Assembly (NCBI GenBank): GCA_011390155.1
Contig: JAABSW010000022.1
Location: 1-35,602 of the forward strand
Direction of reading: 5' to 3'
DNA length: 35,602 nucleotides
From: Clostridiaceae bacterium
Lineage (GTDB): Bacteria > Bacillota > Clostridia > Peptostreptococcales > Tindalliaceae
Part shown: positions 6,620 through 13,612 of the stretch, piece by piece
How positions within the stretch are numbered: position 1 is the first letter of the stretch
Layout of the letters: each line of letters opens with the position of its first letter
Position numbers and translations under genes: made by a program
Notes under the pieces: generated by a model
Told to the model about the DNA's origin: nothing
Seen by the model: only the letters and a program-made list of their open reading frames with translations
Databases searched by the model: none

Positions 6620-8563
6620 TTATTCTGCGTCATTTTCCAGCAAAACTTCCCATTGTGTATACAATTGATCCAGGGATTCCTTTACGTCTGTGGACTCAAG
6701 GTGAATCTGGCGGCTTTTTTCTTCGTCTGTGTAGACTTCTGGCTGGCACATAAGGTTTTCCAGTTCTTTAAGCCGGTCTTCCTGTTGATGCATGGTTTTT
6801 TCCAGCTGCGCCAGCTCATTTTTTCGGTCCCGTGCTTCTTCCCGTTGTTTTCGTTCTTTTAGTTTTTCTTGTTTTTGCTGGGTACGGCTGACTTCCATCT
6901 GGTTGGGTTCTTCCGATTCCATGGCCAGTTGTTTTTTCTTGGCCATGTACTCATCGTAATTTCCCAGGTATTGGGTGAGCCCTTCAGGGGAGAATTCCAG
7001 CACACCGGTGGCAATTCGGTTGATGAAGTAACGGTCATGAGAGATGAAAAACAAGGTTCCGTCGTAGTTCAGCAGAGATTCTTCCAGGTTTTCCCTTGCA
7101 GGAATGTCCAGGTGGTTGGTGGGTTCGTCCAACATCAACAGGTTGTGTTTGGACAACATAAGTTTTAGCAGGGATAACCGGGCTTTTTCACCACCACTGA
7201 GCAGGTGAATGGGCGTGAACACTTCGTCTTCCACGAAGAGAAAGGCACCCAGCCAAGTCCGCAGTTGTGTTTCGTTCAATTGTGGGTAGGCGTTATGAAG
7301 TTCCTCGATCACCTGCAATGATTCATCCAGGTGTTGAAGTTCCTGGTGGTAGTACCCCAGTGACACCTGGTGTCCCAGGGTGAGGGTACCTGCGTCCGGG
7401 ATTACTTCGCCGGCAGCCATGCGAAAAAGGGTGGTTTTGCCGATGCCGTTGGGGCCCACCAGTGCGATGCGGTCTCCCCGTTGAATGGTAAAATTCAAGT
7501 CTGTAAAAAGTGGCGGCTGTCCTGGCCAACTTTTGCTCAGGTGTTCTGCCGTGAGCACATGACGACCGCTGGCCTGTTCAACCTGAAACTGAAGGGCTGA
7601 CAACACGGCCTGTTGCACCTGTTTCTGGGGCCGGTCCATTTTGGCCAGCTTCTTTTCCCGGCTTTTTGCCCGGTTGGCAAGTTTTTCAGTGCCATGCTGT
7701 TTCATACGGCGCACCACGTCTTCCTGGCGCTGGATCTCTTTTTGAATTTTGCCGGCACTTCTCAGTTCTGCTTCCAGCAGGGCGGCTTTCTTCTTCAGGG
7801 CCTGGCTGTACCCGCCCCGGTAACCGGTAATTTTTCCCTGGGCCACTTCCAGGGTGTTGTCTGTTACCTGGTCAAGAAAATAACGGTCATGGGAGACTGC
7901 CAGCACGGTGCCGGTGTAAGAACGCAGGAAATTTTCCAGCCATTCCACCGATTCAATGTCCAGGTGATTGGTGGGTTCGTCCAACAACAAGATATCAGGA
8001 CGGCTAAGCAATAATCGTCCCAGGGCCAGACGGGTTTTCTGGCCGCCGGAGAGGGTGTAAACAGGACGTTGGAAATCATCGCCATAGAAACCCAGGCCGT
8101 TGAGCACACCTCTGACTTCACTGCGAAAAACATAACCCTTGTTGGTTTCGAAGGTTTCCAGCAGATGTGCGTAATCTTCCATGGTTTTTTCCAGGGCTTT
8201 GTTTTCCTGACCGTCGTTGGCTGCTTCCCCTGCCGCACCAATGGCCTGTTCCATCAGGCGCAGTTTTTCCTCCATGTCGATGAGTGACTGAAACACAACC
8301 AGCACATATTCGTGAACGGTTTCATCGGAAGACATGTCTGGCATTTGATGCTGGATGCCCAGGCGAATCTGTCCGGGCATAAACAACTGTCCTTCGTCAT
8401 AGGGCATCTCTTTGGTTAATATGTGAAAAAGACTTGTTTTTCCAGCGCCATTGGGGCCAACAATACCCACCTTGTCGCCTTCGTTAATGGAGAAGGAAAC
8501 CCGGTCAAAGAGGCACCGTGTTCCGAAATATTTTGATAGCTGGCTGACGGATAAAATAACCAT
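6620..8563 (-). CDS. ydiF: ABC-F family ribosome-associated ATPase (YdiF-type)
   Basis: The 647-aa protein has two ABC ATPase domains and no membrane segments. Domain 1 has Walker A GPNGAGKTS (about residue 36), signature LSGGQKTRLALGRLL and LLLDEPTNHLD. Domain 2 has GPNGIGKTT, LSGGEKARLSLLKLM and LMLDEPTNHLD. A charged linker with basic residues lies between them, and a coiled-coil tail follows from about residue 540. ABC-F proteins bind the ribosomal E site and act in translation, some giving antibiotic tolerance; the family member cannot be fixed from sequence. I chose ATG 8563, nine bases after AAGGAG; ATGs at 8569 and 8587 are poorly placed. Adjacency to tsaD matches Bacillus gcp-ydiF. 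Confidence 0.93.
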   Translation of the reverse strand: MVILSVSQLSKYFGTRCLFDRVSFSINEGDKVGIVGPNGAGKTSLFHILTKEMPYDEGQLFMPGQIRLGIQHQMPDMSSDETVHEYVLVVFQSLIDMEEKLRLMEQAIGAAGEAANDGQENKALEKTMEDYAHLLETFETNKGYVFRSEVRGVLNGLGFYGDDFQRPVYTLSGGQKTRLALGRLLLSRPDILLLDEPTNHLDIESVEWLENFLRSYTGTVLAVSHDRYFLDQVTDNTLEVAQGKITGYRGGYSQALKKKAALLEAELRSAGKIQKEIQRQEDVVRRMKQHGTEKLANRAKSREKKLAKMDRPQKQVQQAVLSALQFQVEQASGRHVLTAEHLSKSWPGQPPLFTDLNFTIQRGDRIALVGPNGIGKTTLFRMAAGEVIPDAGTLTLGHQVSLGYYHQELQHLDESLQVIEELHNAYPQLNETQLRTWLGAFLFVEDEVFTPIHLLSGGEKARLSLLKLMLSKHNLLMLDEPTNHLDIPARENLEESLLNYDGTLFFISHDRYFINRIATGVLEFSPEGLTQYLGNYDEYMAKKKQLAMESEEPNQMEVSRTQQKQEKLKERKQREEARDRKNELAQLEKTMHQQEDRLKELENLMCQPEVYTDEEKSRQIHLESTDVKESLDQLYTQWEVLLENDAE

Positions 8564-8598
8564 GGGCATAAACTCCTTCGTTGTCATTGAAAAAATAT

Positions 8599-8616
8599 TT
8601 GTTAAAAGAAGTACAA
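8599..8616. promoter_or_regulatory. Candidate Rex operator upstream of rex
   Basis: TTGTTAA (8599-8605), four bases, AGTACAA (8610-8616) has the length and outer TTGT...ACAA symmetry of the Rex operator. The left half is perfect; the right half matches four of seven. It lies between the divergent ABC-F and rex genes and could serve autoregulation. Confidence 0.38.
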
Positions 8617-8706
8617 AGTTTTACAAAAAGCATTTTTTTTTCATGTTATTTATATTATAATGAAGAGTGACCATCCTGTCATCCCTAGAAAATGAGGTGA
8701 AGCTCA

Positions 8707-9354
8707 GTGAAAAAAGAAGTTAAAGATGTATCAATGGCTGTGATCAGAAGACTTCCAAAGTATCACCGCTTGTTAAAAGAATTGATGGAAAAAGATGTCA
8801 CCCGCATATCTTCCAAGGAGCTTAGCGTAATGATCGGGTTTACTGCTTCCCAAATTCGCCAGGATCTCAATTGTTTTGGGGGTTTTGGACAGCAGGGGTA
8901 TGGCTACGATGTGGGAGAACTGTACAATGAGATCAGTCGTATTTTAGGTCTCACGAGCCATTACAACACCATCATCATTGGGGCCGGTAATCTTGGCCAG
9001 GCCATTGCCAATTATCCAAATTTCGAAAAAAAAGGTTTTCACATCATGGCTCTTTTTGAAAAGAATCCCCGGTTAATTGGTCTTCAGATCCGTGACGTTC
9101 CAGTGCTGGATGTGGATGAACTGGAAAGCTACTGTGAAGGAAAGAACATTGAAATTGGCGTCATATGCACCAACAAAGAAAGTGCGCAGGATGTGGCTGA
9201 TGTGTTGGTGAAGCTTCCGGTAAAAGCCATTTGGAATTTTGCGCCAACAGACATTGTTGTACCAGATTCCATTGTACTCGAAAATGTACATTTAAGCGAC
9301 AGTCTTTACATTATTTCTTATCTGCTGAAAAACAAGGAACTAAACGAAGCATAG
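8707..9354 (+). CDS. rex: Redox-sensing transcriptional repressor Rex
   Basis: Rex senses the NADH/NAD+ ratio and represses fermentation and respiration genes when NADH is low. The 215-aa protein has an N-terminal winged helix (about residues 15-75; SSKELSVMIGFTASQIRQDL, then FGGFGQQGYGYDV) and a Rossmann domain opening IIIGAGNLGQAI (about residue 93). The GTG at 8707 has AGGTGA six bases upstream. A TATAAT at 8656-8661 is the probable -10, though the -35 is a T-run. The gene is monocistronic, ending at a strong terminator. Confidence 0.96.
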   Translation: MKKEVKDVSMAVIRRLPKYHRLLKELMEKDVTRISSKELSVMIGFTASQIRQDLNCFGGFGQQGYGYDVGELYNEISRILGLTSHYNTIIIGAGNLGQAIANYPNFEKKGFHIMALFEKNPRLIGLQIRDVPVLDVDELESYCEGKNIEIGVICTNKESAQDVADVLVKLPVKAIWNFAPTDIVVPDSIVLENVHLSDSLYIISYLLKNKELNEA

Positions 9355-9376
9355 CATGCTGTGATGCAGGTACATG

Positions 9377-9415
9377 AAAAACCCGACAGCCGTCAGTTCT
9401 GGCTGCCGGGTTTTT
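9377..9415 (+). terminator. Intrinsic terminator after rex
   Basis: AAAAACCCG and AGCC pair with GGCT and CGGGTTTTT across a loop at 9392-9400. The T-run (9411-9415) overlaps the start of the structured repeat copy at 9413. Confidence 0.9.
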
Positions 9416-9458
9416 CTGCAGCGTTAAAACGCCGCCGGAAGCTAAGAATCCTGTTTAT
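9413..9458 (+). repeat. Structured intergenic repeat, copy 1 (omega-RNA/IS605 right-end-like)
   Basis: Thirty-two of 36 bases at 9423-9458 match 26022-26057, including an identical 21-nt core that starts GAAGCTAAGAATCC. The stem TTTCTGCAGCG (9413-9423) with CGCCGCCGGAA (9430-9440) closes a TTAAAA loop. The stem sequence differs from copy 2 but pairing is largely kept, including an A-C mismatch at the same place. The hairpin plus GCTAAGAATCC tail resembles the 3' end of TnpB-associated RNAs, from recollection. No tnpB is near. An extended -10 (TGGTACAAT, 9465-9473) follows and may serve the next gene. Confidence 0.5.
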
Positions 9459-9521
9459 CTGATGTGGTACAATAGATGAGAAAGAAAAGAAAAAAGTGTC
9501 AACAGAAAAGGAGACATGGGA

Positions 9522-10850
9522 ATGACCAAAAGAAAACGCATGGGTGTGATCATATGTGTGATGGTGTTATTCATGTCATTGACTGCGGCGCTGAGTACTG
9601 TTTCTGCCCAGGCACCCTCCATCTGGGTGGATGGAAAGCCACTGGTGCTGCCAGTGGACGAAAGGGGACCTGTGATCAGTCGGGAAGGCAGGGTGTTGGT
9701 GCCGGCCCGGTGGATAGCAGAGGCGTTGGACGTTACTGTCAGCTGGGATCCTGTCACTCGACAGGCTACCTTTGAAGAGGATGGAAATCGAACGGTTTTG
9801 ACCCTTGATGCAGGGGAAGCCAGCCTGAACGGCAACATCATCACCCTGGACAGTCCGGCGGTATCCCTTGAAGGCAGAACTTTCGTGCCGGTACGTTTTA
9901 TTTCCGAAGCTTTTGATGCCCGGGTGGTGTGGCAACCTGAGACCAGACGGGTTGAAATTACAAGTTTTCAACAACTGACAGCCAGGCTGAAAGAAACCAT
10001 CAGTTTTCAGGGCATCGGCCTGGGAGATTCAACTGCCCGGGTGATCCGCCTGTGGGGCGAACCCAGGGAAACAATTAGCAGCGAGTATGGTTTTGACTGG
10101 TGGGTGTACCACCAGAAGTATGAAGATTATGTGCAGGTAGGGGTTGAACAGGGCATGGTGGTGGCGATGTACACCAATTCCAACCACTGGACATCCAGTG
10201 AACCAATCCACCAGCAGACAAGCCGGCTGGAGCTGACCAGGTATTTGGGAGAACCTTTGGAATGGGTGTTGCGAGGCCAGACCCGTTATATGCGCAATGA
10301 AGAAAAGGAAAGTGATTTGTATTTTCTGCAAGACGTTGCCTATGTAGAGTTTTACTATGACGTACACGAGGAACAACAGATTACCGCTGTTAAATGGGTG
10401 CTGAAAAATCAGGAAGAATCCCTGGATGGGTTTTTAGGAAAGATGTCTGAAGTTATGGTGGAAAGCTATGAGCAACAACTTTTTTTGCTGGCCAATGCCG
10501 TGAGGGTGAGAATGGGTTTAAAGCCTTTTGAGTGGCATGACCAGGTGTCCAAGGTGGCCCGAAGGCACAGCCAGGACATGGGTCGCCGGGATTATTTTGA
10601 CCATGTGACGCCGGAAGGTAAAAATATATTGGATCGCATGTATGCAGAAGGTTTGAGGGTAAGTGTGGCAGCGGAAAACATTGCGGCCAATCTTTCGGCC
10701 ATTGATGCCCACGAAGCGCTGATGAATTCCCCTGGACACCGGGTGAACCTGTTGTCGGACATGCCTTATATGGGAACAGGCACCTCCTTGGGCCACGAGG
10801 GGGGCACCTTTGAAATCTACCATACCCAAAACTTCGCTTCTTTTTATTAA
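9522..10850 (+). CDS. Secreted CAP/SCP-like protein with copper-amine-oxidase-type N domain
   Basis: This 442-aa exported protein has a signal peptide (KRKRMGVIICVMVLF... with a Val-Ser-Ala-Gln cleavage region near residue 30). Next comes a stalk domain of the copper amine oxidase N-like type, about residues 35-145, with two repeats (GRVLVPARWIAEAL and GRTFVPVRFISEAF). A CAP-associated middle domain follows (about 155-300), then a C-terminal CAP domain (about 315-440) with HSQDMGRRDYFDHVTPEG and SPGHRVNLL. CAP-domain proteins are secreted and mostly of unknown function in bacteria. ATG 9522 is eight bases after AAGGAG; ATG 9516 is too close. It may share an operon with the MarR gene. Confidence 0.88.
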   Translation: MTKRKRMGVIICVMVLFMSLTAALSTVSAQAPSIWVDGKPLVLPVDERGPVISREGRVLVPARWIAEALDVTVSWDPVTRQATFEEDGNRTVLTLDAGEASLNGNIITLDSPAVSLEGRTFVPVRFISEAFDARVVWQPETRRVEITSFQQLTARLKETISFQGIGLGDSTARVIRLWGEPRETISSEYGFDWWVYHQKYEDYVQVGVEQGMVVAMYTNSNHWTSSEPIHQQTSRLELTRYLGEPLEWVLRGQTRYMRNEEKESDLYFLQDVAYVEFYYDVHEEQQITAVKWVLKNQEESLDGFLGKMSEVMVESYEQQLFLLANAVRVRMGLKPFEWHDQVSKVARRHSQDMGRRDYFDHVTPEGKNILDRMYAEGLRVSVAAENIAANLSAIDAHEALMNSPGHRVNLLSDMPYMGTGTSLGHEGGTFEIYHTQNFASFY

Positions 10851-10880
10851 CAGAGGTGAAACATGTAACAGGAGTGAAAC

Positions 10881-11360
10881 ATGAAAAATTATTATGCTCA
10901 AACCCATGAATATCTACAAAAACTGGCATCACTGGTGATCCAGGCCGATCGAAATGAAATAACCTGGGAGGGTGTTTCTGTGAACCTCATGGAATATGGC
11001 CTTCTTCAGGAACTGAAACGCCAGGAAGGCCAGACCTTCCAGGAAATGATGAAAAAAACAGAGAGAAGCCGGAACGAAGTGACGGCAATGGTAAGGAGGC
11101 TGTTAAAGCAGCAGCTGATTCAAAAAGGGCCGGCTTCAGAAGACCGAAGGGTGAGAAGGCTGATACTAACCGACCTGGGGTTGAGATTTGTGGAAACCCG
11201 GGAGAAAAAAAACCAGGCAATGATCACCAACCTGTTGAATGATTTTAGCTTTAATGAAGAAAAGGTCATCTTAAAATTTTTGGTGCGGTTGGACATGATG
11301 GCCAGGGGTGAAGAACTGGCGGATATACGAAGACGTGTTGGTCAAAGGGCAAAAAAGTAA
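10881..11360 (+). CDS. MarR family transcriptional regulator
   Basis: The 159-aa protein has a winged helix-turn-helix core at about residues 45-105 (ELKRQEGQTFQEMMKKTERSRNEVTAMVRRL, then the wing SEDRRVRRLILTDLG), flanked by dimerisation helices. It has no sensing cysteine. The ATG at 10881 follows AGGAGTG. It begins 30 bases after the CAP gene, so the two are probably cotranscribed, and it ends against the convergent ferredoxin terminator. Its target and ligand are unknown. Confidence 0.85.
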   Translation: MKNYYAQTHEYLQKLASLVIQADRNEITWEGVSVNLMEYGLLQELKRQEGQTFQEMMKKTERSRNEVTAMVRRLLKQQLIQKGPASEDRRVRRLILTDLGLRFVETREKKNQAMITNLLNDFSFNEEKVILKFLVRLDMMARGEELADIRRRVGQRAKK

Positions 11361-11389
11361 AGAAGACAGTGCGCCGGACACTGTCTTCT
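11351..11389 (-). terminator. Terminator of the ferredoxin gene
   Basis: Read on the minus strand, AGAAGACAGTG (11389-11379) pairs with CACTGTCTTCT (11371-11361) and is followed by a T-run (complement of 11351-11356). Confidence 0.82.
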
Positions 11390-11401
11390 CTGAAGTTGAT
11401 G

Positions 11402-11572
11402 TTACTCTGGCTGCGGAGAGTCTACAGGGCAGACGTTAGCGCAGGCACCACAGTCGATGCAGGCTTCGGCATCAATTACATAAATGTCGTCGCCAGCGGT
11501 GATGGCATCTGTTGGGCACTCAGGCTCACAGGCGCCGCAGCTGATACATGAATCATGAATTACATAAGCCAT
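11402..11572 (-). CDS. Clostridial-type 2[4Fe-4S] ferredoxin, 56 aa
   Basis: The minus-strand ATG at 11572 lies seven bases after GGAGGATT and encodes 56 residues, ending TAA at 11402. Two cluster motifs are complete: [12 protein letters not shown] (about residues 10-21) and [12 protein letters not shown] (about residues 39-50). This is the classic small ferredoxin that shuttles low-potential electrons in anaerobes, for example with hydrogenase, pyruvate oxidoreductase or Rnf. A promoter and a terminator of its own make it monocistronic. It diverges from the P-loop/Asp23-like gene, and a Fur-like palindrome lies in the shared gap. Confidence 0.96.
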   Translation of the reverse strand: MAYVIHDSCISCGACEPECPTDAITAGDDIYVIDAEACIDCGACANVCPVDSPQPE

Positions 11573-11607
11573 AAAGTTGAATCCTCCTTTGTTTGAAGTG
11601 TAAACAC

Positions 11608-11622
11608 GCAGGAATTACCTGC
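11608..11622. promoter_or_regulatory. Palindrome in the ferredoxin leader
   Basis: GCAGG (11608-11612), five bases, CCTGC (11618-11622) lies between the ferredoxin promoter and its ribosome binding site. It could be an operator or a leader hairpin. Confidence 0.35.
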
Positions 11623-11631
11623 TTCATAAGC

Positions 11632-11661
11632 ATTATAGCAAGGAAATTCAGGAAGGTGCAA
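11632..11661 (-). promoter_or_regulatory. Promoter of the ferredoxin gene
   Basis: On the minus strand TTGCAC (11661-11656), an 18-nt spacer and TATAAT (11637-11632) with a TGC extension. Confidence 0.65.
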
Positions 11662-11697
11662 GGAAAAAACAGTGACTTTTTGTGAAAGCAGTTGCAA

Positions 11698-11717
11698 TAT
11701 AATGAGAATCATTCTAA
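11698..11717 (+). promoter_or_regulatory. -10 element overlapping a Fur-like palindrome
   Basis: TATAAT (11698-11703) runs directly into TGAGAATCATTCTAA (11703-11717), which contains the perfect inverted repeat AGAAT-C-ATTCT. This matches the 7-1-7 Fur box (TGATAATNATTATCA) at most positions. A repressor bound here would block the promoter of the gene at 11736. The -35 is weak. Confidence 0.48.
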
Positions 11718-11735
11718 ACAAAGGAGGGATGCTTC

Positions 11736-12548
11736 ATGGAAGTGACCCTGTTTATTGGCGGCAGTGGAACAGGAAAAAGTTATCAGGCCATTAACCTGGC
11801 AAAGGAAAGAAGCATCCGTTATATCATTGACGATGGCCTGTTGATTCGTGATAACCGTGTGTTGGGGGGAAAATCCGCCAAACGAGAACGGTCCCGTTTG
11901 GGCGCCATTCGCAGGGCGATTTTTACGGATGCAGAACACCGACAGGCGGTAAAGGATCTCATCACACAAGAGAAACCGGATAAAATCATGGTGCTGGGCA
12001 CCTCTCTTAAAATGGTGGAAACCATTGTGGAACAGTTGGCCCTGGGAACGCAAACAGTCACATTGTGGATCGAAGAGGTGGTGAGCGATGAGGACATTCG
12101 TCTGGCCAGAAAAATTCGTGTAAAAGAAGGCAAACATGTGATACCCGTGCCTTCCTTTGAGTTAAAAAAAGATTTTTCCGGTTATTTTTTGAACCCGCTG
12201 AAAGTGTTAAAAGGGTTAGGCATGACGGGAGATGAAGGCGGGTCAGAAAAATCGGTGGTTCGCCCTCATTTCAGCTACCTTGGGAAATACACCATTTCTG
12301 ATGGGGTGATTCGAAGCCTGGTGAATCATGCTGTGTCACGCTGGACGGATCTGATCCCTGCCGGGAGTACCTTTGTGAAAAACACAAGGCGGGGCCTCTT
12401 TATTGAGCTGGACGTAAAGGCCCCCTTTGGGATCTTGCTTACCCAACAGCTTCGGAGAGCCCAGGCAAAAATCATCCAGGAAGTGGAAGGAATGACTGCG
12501 CTGCACATTGCCTCGGTGAACATCACGGTGAAAAAATGGCTGGAATAA
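11736..12548 (+). CDS. P-loop protein with C-terminal Asp23/DUF322-like domain
   Basis: The 270-aa product starts with a Walker A motif GGSGTGKS (residues 8-15). The N-terminal part (to about 160) has alternating beta and alpha segments, such as KIMVLGTSLKMVETIV and TLWIEEVV, consistent with a small NTPase. After a linker, about residues 175-270 read GKYTISDGVIRSLVNHAVSR, then GLFIELDVKAPFG and ALHIASVNITVKKW. This is the strand pattern of the Asp23/alkaline shock (DUF322) family. No membrane segment is present. The ATG has AAAGGAGG at good spacing. Regulation by a Fur-like repressor is suggested by the upstream palindrome. I do not know its function. Confidence 0.7.
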   Translation: MEVTLFIGGSGTGKSYQAINLAKERSIRYIIDDGLLIRDNRVLGGKSAKRERSRLGAIRRAIFTDAEHRQAVKDLITQEKPDKIMVLGTSLKMVETIVEQLALGTQTVTLWIEEVVSDEDIRLARKIRVKEGKHVIPVPSFELKKDFSGYFLNPLKVLKGLGMTGDEGGSEKSVVRPHFSYLGKYTISDGVIRSLVNHAVSRWTDLIPAGSTFVKNTRRGLFIELDVKAPFGILLTQQLRRAQAKIIQEVEGMTALHIASVNITVKKWLE

Positions 12549-12552
12549 AGGG

Positions 12553-12600
12553 AAAAACACCCCTGACCCTAATGTGGTTAGGGTTTTGAGGTGTCTTTTA
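12553..12600. terminator. Bidirectional terminator
   Basis: ACCCTAA (12566-12572) pairs with TTAGGGT (12578-12584), and outside it ACACC (12557-12561) pairs with GGTGT (12590-12594). T-runs occur on both strands. The stop codon of the small minus-strand gene lies within the stem. Confidence 0.8.
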
Positions 12601-12754
12601 GTTTGAACTGCTGGCAAGGCTCCCCGGTTGATTCGAAGACCAGTTGTGATGGCATTTTACGGGTTTTAAACCCATAAAAGGTGCAGGCTTTTGGAAAGCG
12701 GGGGTTCCAGGTTACCTTAAAATAAACACAGGCATAACAGTTAACACGTTTCAT
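12578..12754 (-). CDS. 58-aa cysteine-rich small protein (putative zinc-binding)
   Basis: The minus-strand ATG at 12754 is four bases after the stop of the PfpI gene and has AGGA at usable spacing. The 58 residues start MKRVNCYACVYFKVTWNP and carry four cysteines in the pattern C6-x2-C9-x14-C24-x22-C47, suited to binding one zinc. Conserved-looking blocks are YFKVTW, CTFYGFKTRKMPS and TGEPCQQF. I recall similar small proteins in anaerobes, sometimes labelled as uracil-DNA glycosylase without good reason. The tight linkage suggests cotranscription with the DJ-1/PfpI gene. Function is unknown. Confidence 0.75.
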   Translation of the reverse strand: MKRVNCYACVYFKVTWNPRFPKACTFYGFKTRKMPSQLVFESTGEPCQQFKLKDTSKP

Positions 12755-12758
12755 ACCG

Positions 12759-13286
12759 CTATTCCTGTTTTAACAGTGCCAGGAGGGCAGTCATGTAGCC
12801 TGGTAAATCGGCAGGTCCTTTGGCAGAAACCAGGTTACCATGGGTCACCACAGGCTCATCAATCCACCGGGCGCCTGCATTCACCAGGTCATCACGGATG
12901 GCAGGAGTGCTGGTGACATTCTTACCCTTCAGCACATTGGCAGAGGCCAATACCCAACCGGCATGGCAAATTTGACCAATGATTTTTCCTTCCCGGTCCA
13001 TGTGGCGGACGATGTCCAACACCTCAGGGTAACGCCTCAGTTTGTCAGGGGCCCATCCTCCAGGAATGAGAATGCCGTCAAAGTCTTCCGGATCGATGTC
13101 TGCGAAGCAGGTATTTGTCTCGGCGGGTACGCCGTGCTTTCCATGGTACGTCCGGTTAACATCTTTGCCTGCCAGCACCACTTCTGCACCGGCTTCACGC
13201 ATCCGGTAGACAGGGTACCACAGCTCCAGGTCTTCAAAAGATTCATCAACCAGTTGTATAAAACGCAGTGATTTTTTGTTGTTCAT
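12759..13286 (-). CDS. DJ-1/PfpI family protein
   Basis: The 175-aa protein has the class I glutamine amidotransferase-like fold. The nucleophile elbow is GQICHAGW, with C107 followed by H108, and the partner acid is near E16 (DESFEDLE). The strand GILIPGGWAPD precedes it. The family includes intracellular proteases, glyoxalase III/deglycase enzymes and chaperones, so the activity stays open; a role in carbonyl or stress protection is most likely. Length is normal. The ATG follows AAGGAGGTGG. It is the first gene of a probable two-gene operon with the 58-aa cysteine-rich protein. Confidence 0.9.
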   Translation of the reverse strand: MNNKKSLRFIQLVDESFEDLELWYPVYRMREAGAEVVLAGKDVNRTYHGKHGVPAETNTCFADIDPEDFDGILIPGGWAPDKLRRYPEVLDIVRHMDREGKIIGQICHAGWVLASANVLKGKNVTSTPAIRDDLVNAGARWIDEPVVTHGNLVSAKGPADLPGYMTALLALLKQE

Positions 13287-13323
13287 AAAATTTCCACCTC
13301 CTTAGATGATCATACCCATTTAT

Positions 13324-13465
13324 GCAGAAATCATGCGATTCGATTGCGCATCTGCGATACCATAATGAATCAAACCAAAGCCTGTGAGAGTGACTTAACC
13401 AGTCAGTTAAAGAATAACAGGCTGCGTTGCCAAAGGATTGATACGAAAATGAATCGAATCCTTAA
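13324..13465. promoter_or_regulatory. Candidate upstream activator sites for the sigma-54 promoter
   Basis: The gap between pfpI and the sigma-54 promoter contains nested dyads: GCAGA (13324-13328) with TCTGC (13351-13355), and ATGCG (13333-13337) with CGCAT (13347-13351). A second dyad, AAGGATT-GAT with ATC-GAATCCTT, lies at about 13432-13463. The motif TGAATC(A/G)A occurs at 13366-13373 and 13450-13457, 80-160 bases before the -24 element, where enhancer-binding proteins usually bind. Similar motifs lie upstream of the second sigma-54 promoter at 22256. Confidence 0.42.
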
Positions 13466-13527
13466 AAAAAGGAAAACAGAACCCTTTTCTTAGACTGATA
13501 TTAACGCATTCAAGAGTTGAAAGCAAC

Positions 13528-13542
13528 TGGCACAATCCTTGC
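13528..13542 (+). promoter_or_regulatory. Sigma-54 promoter of the M20 hydrolase-preT-preA operon
   Basis: TGGCAC-AATCC-TTGC has the -24 GG (13529-13530) and -12 GC (13541-13542) exactly ten bases apart and matches the consensus fully. The start of transcription would be near 13554, about 59 bases before the first gene. Confidence 0.9.
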
Positions 13543-13612
13543 ATTATTTACAGAATGTTCACGACATACGTAATGAATGATCCTGGAGACAGGATAAATT
13601 TGAAAGGAGTGC

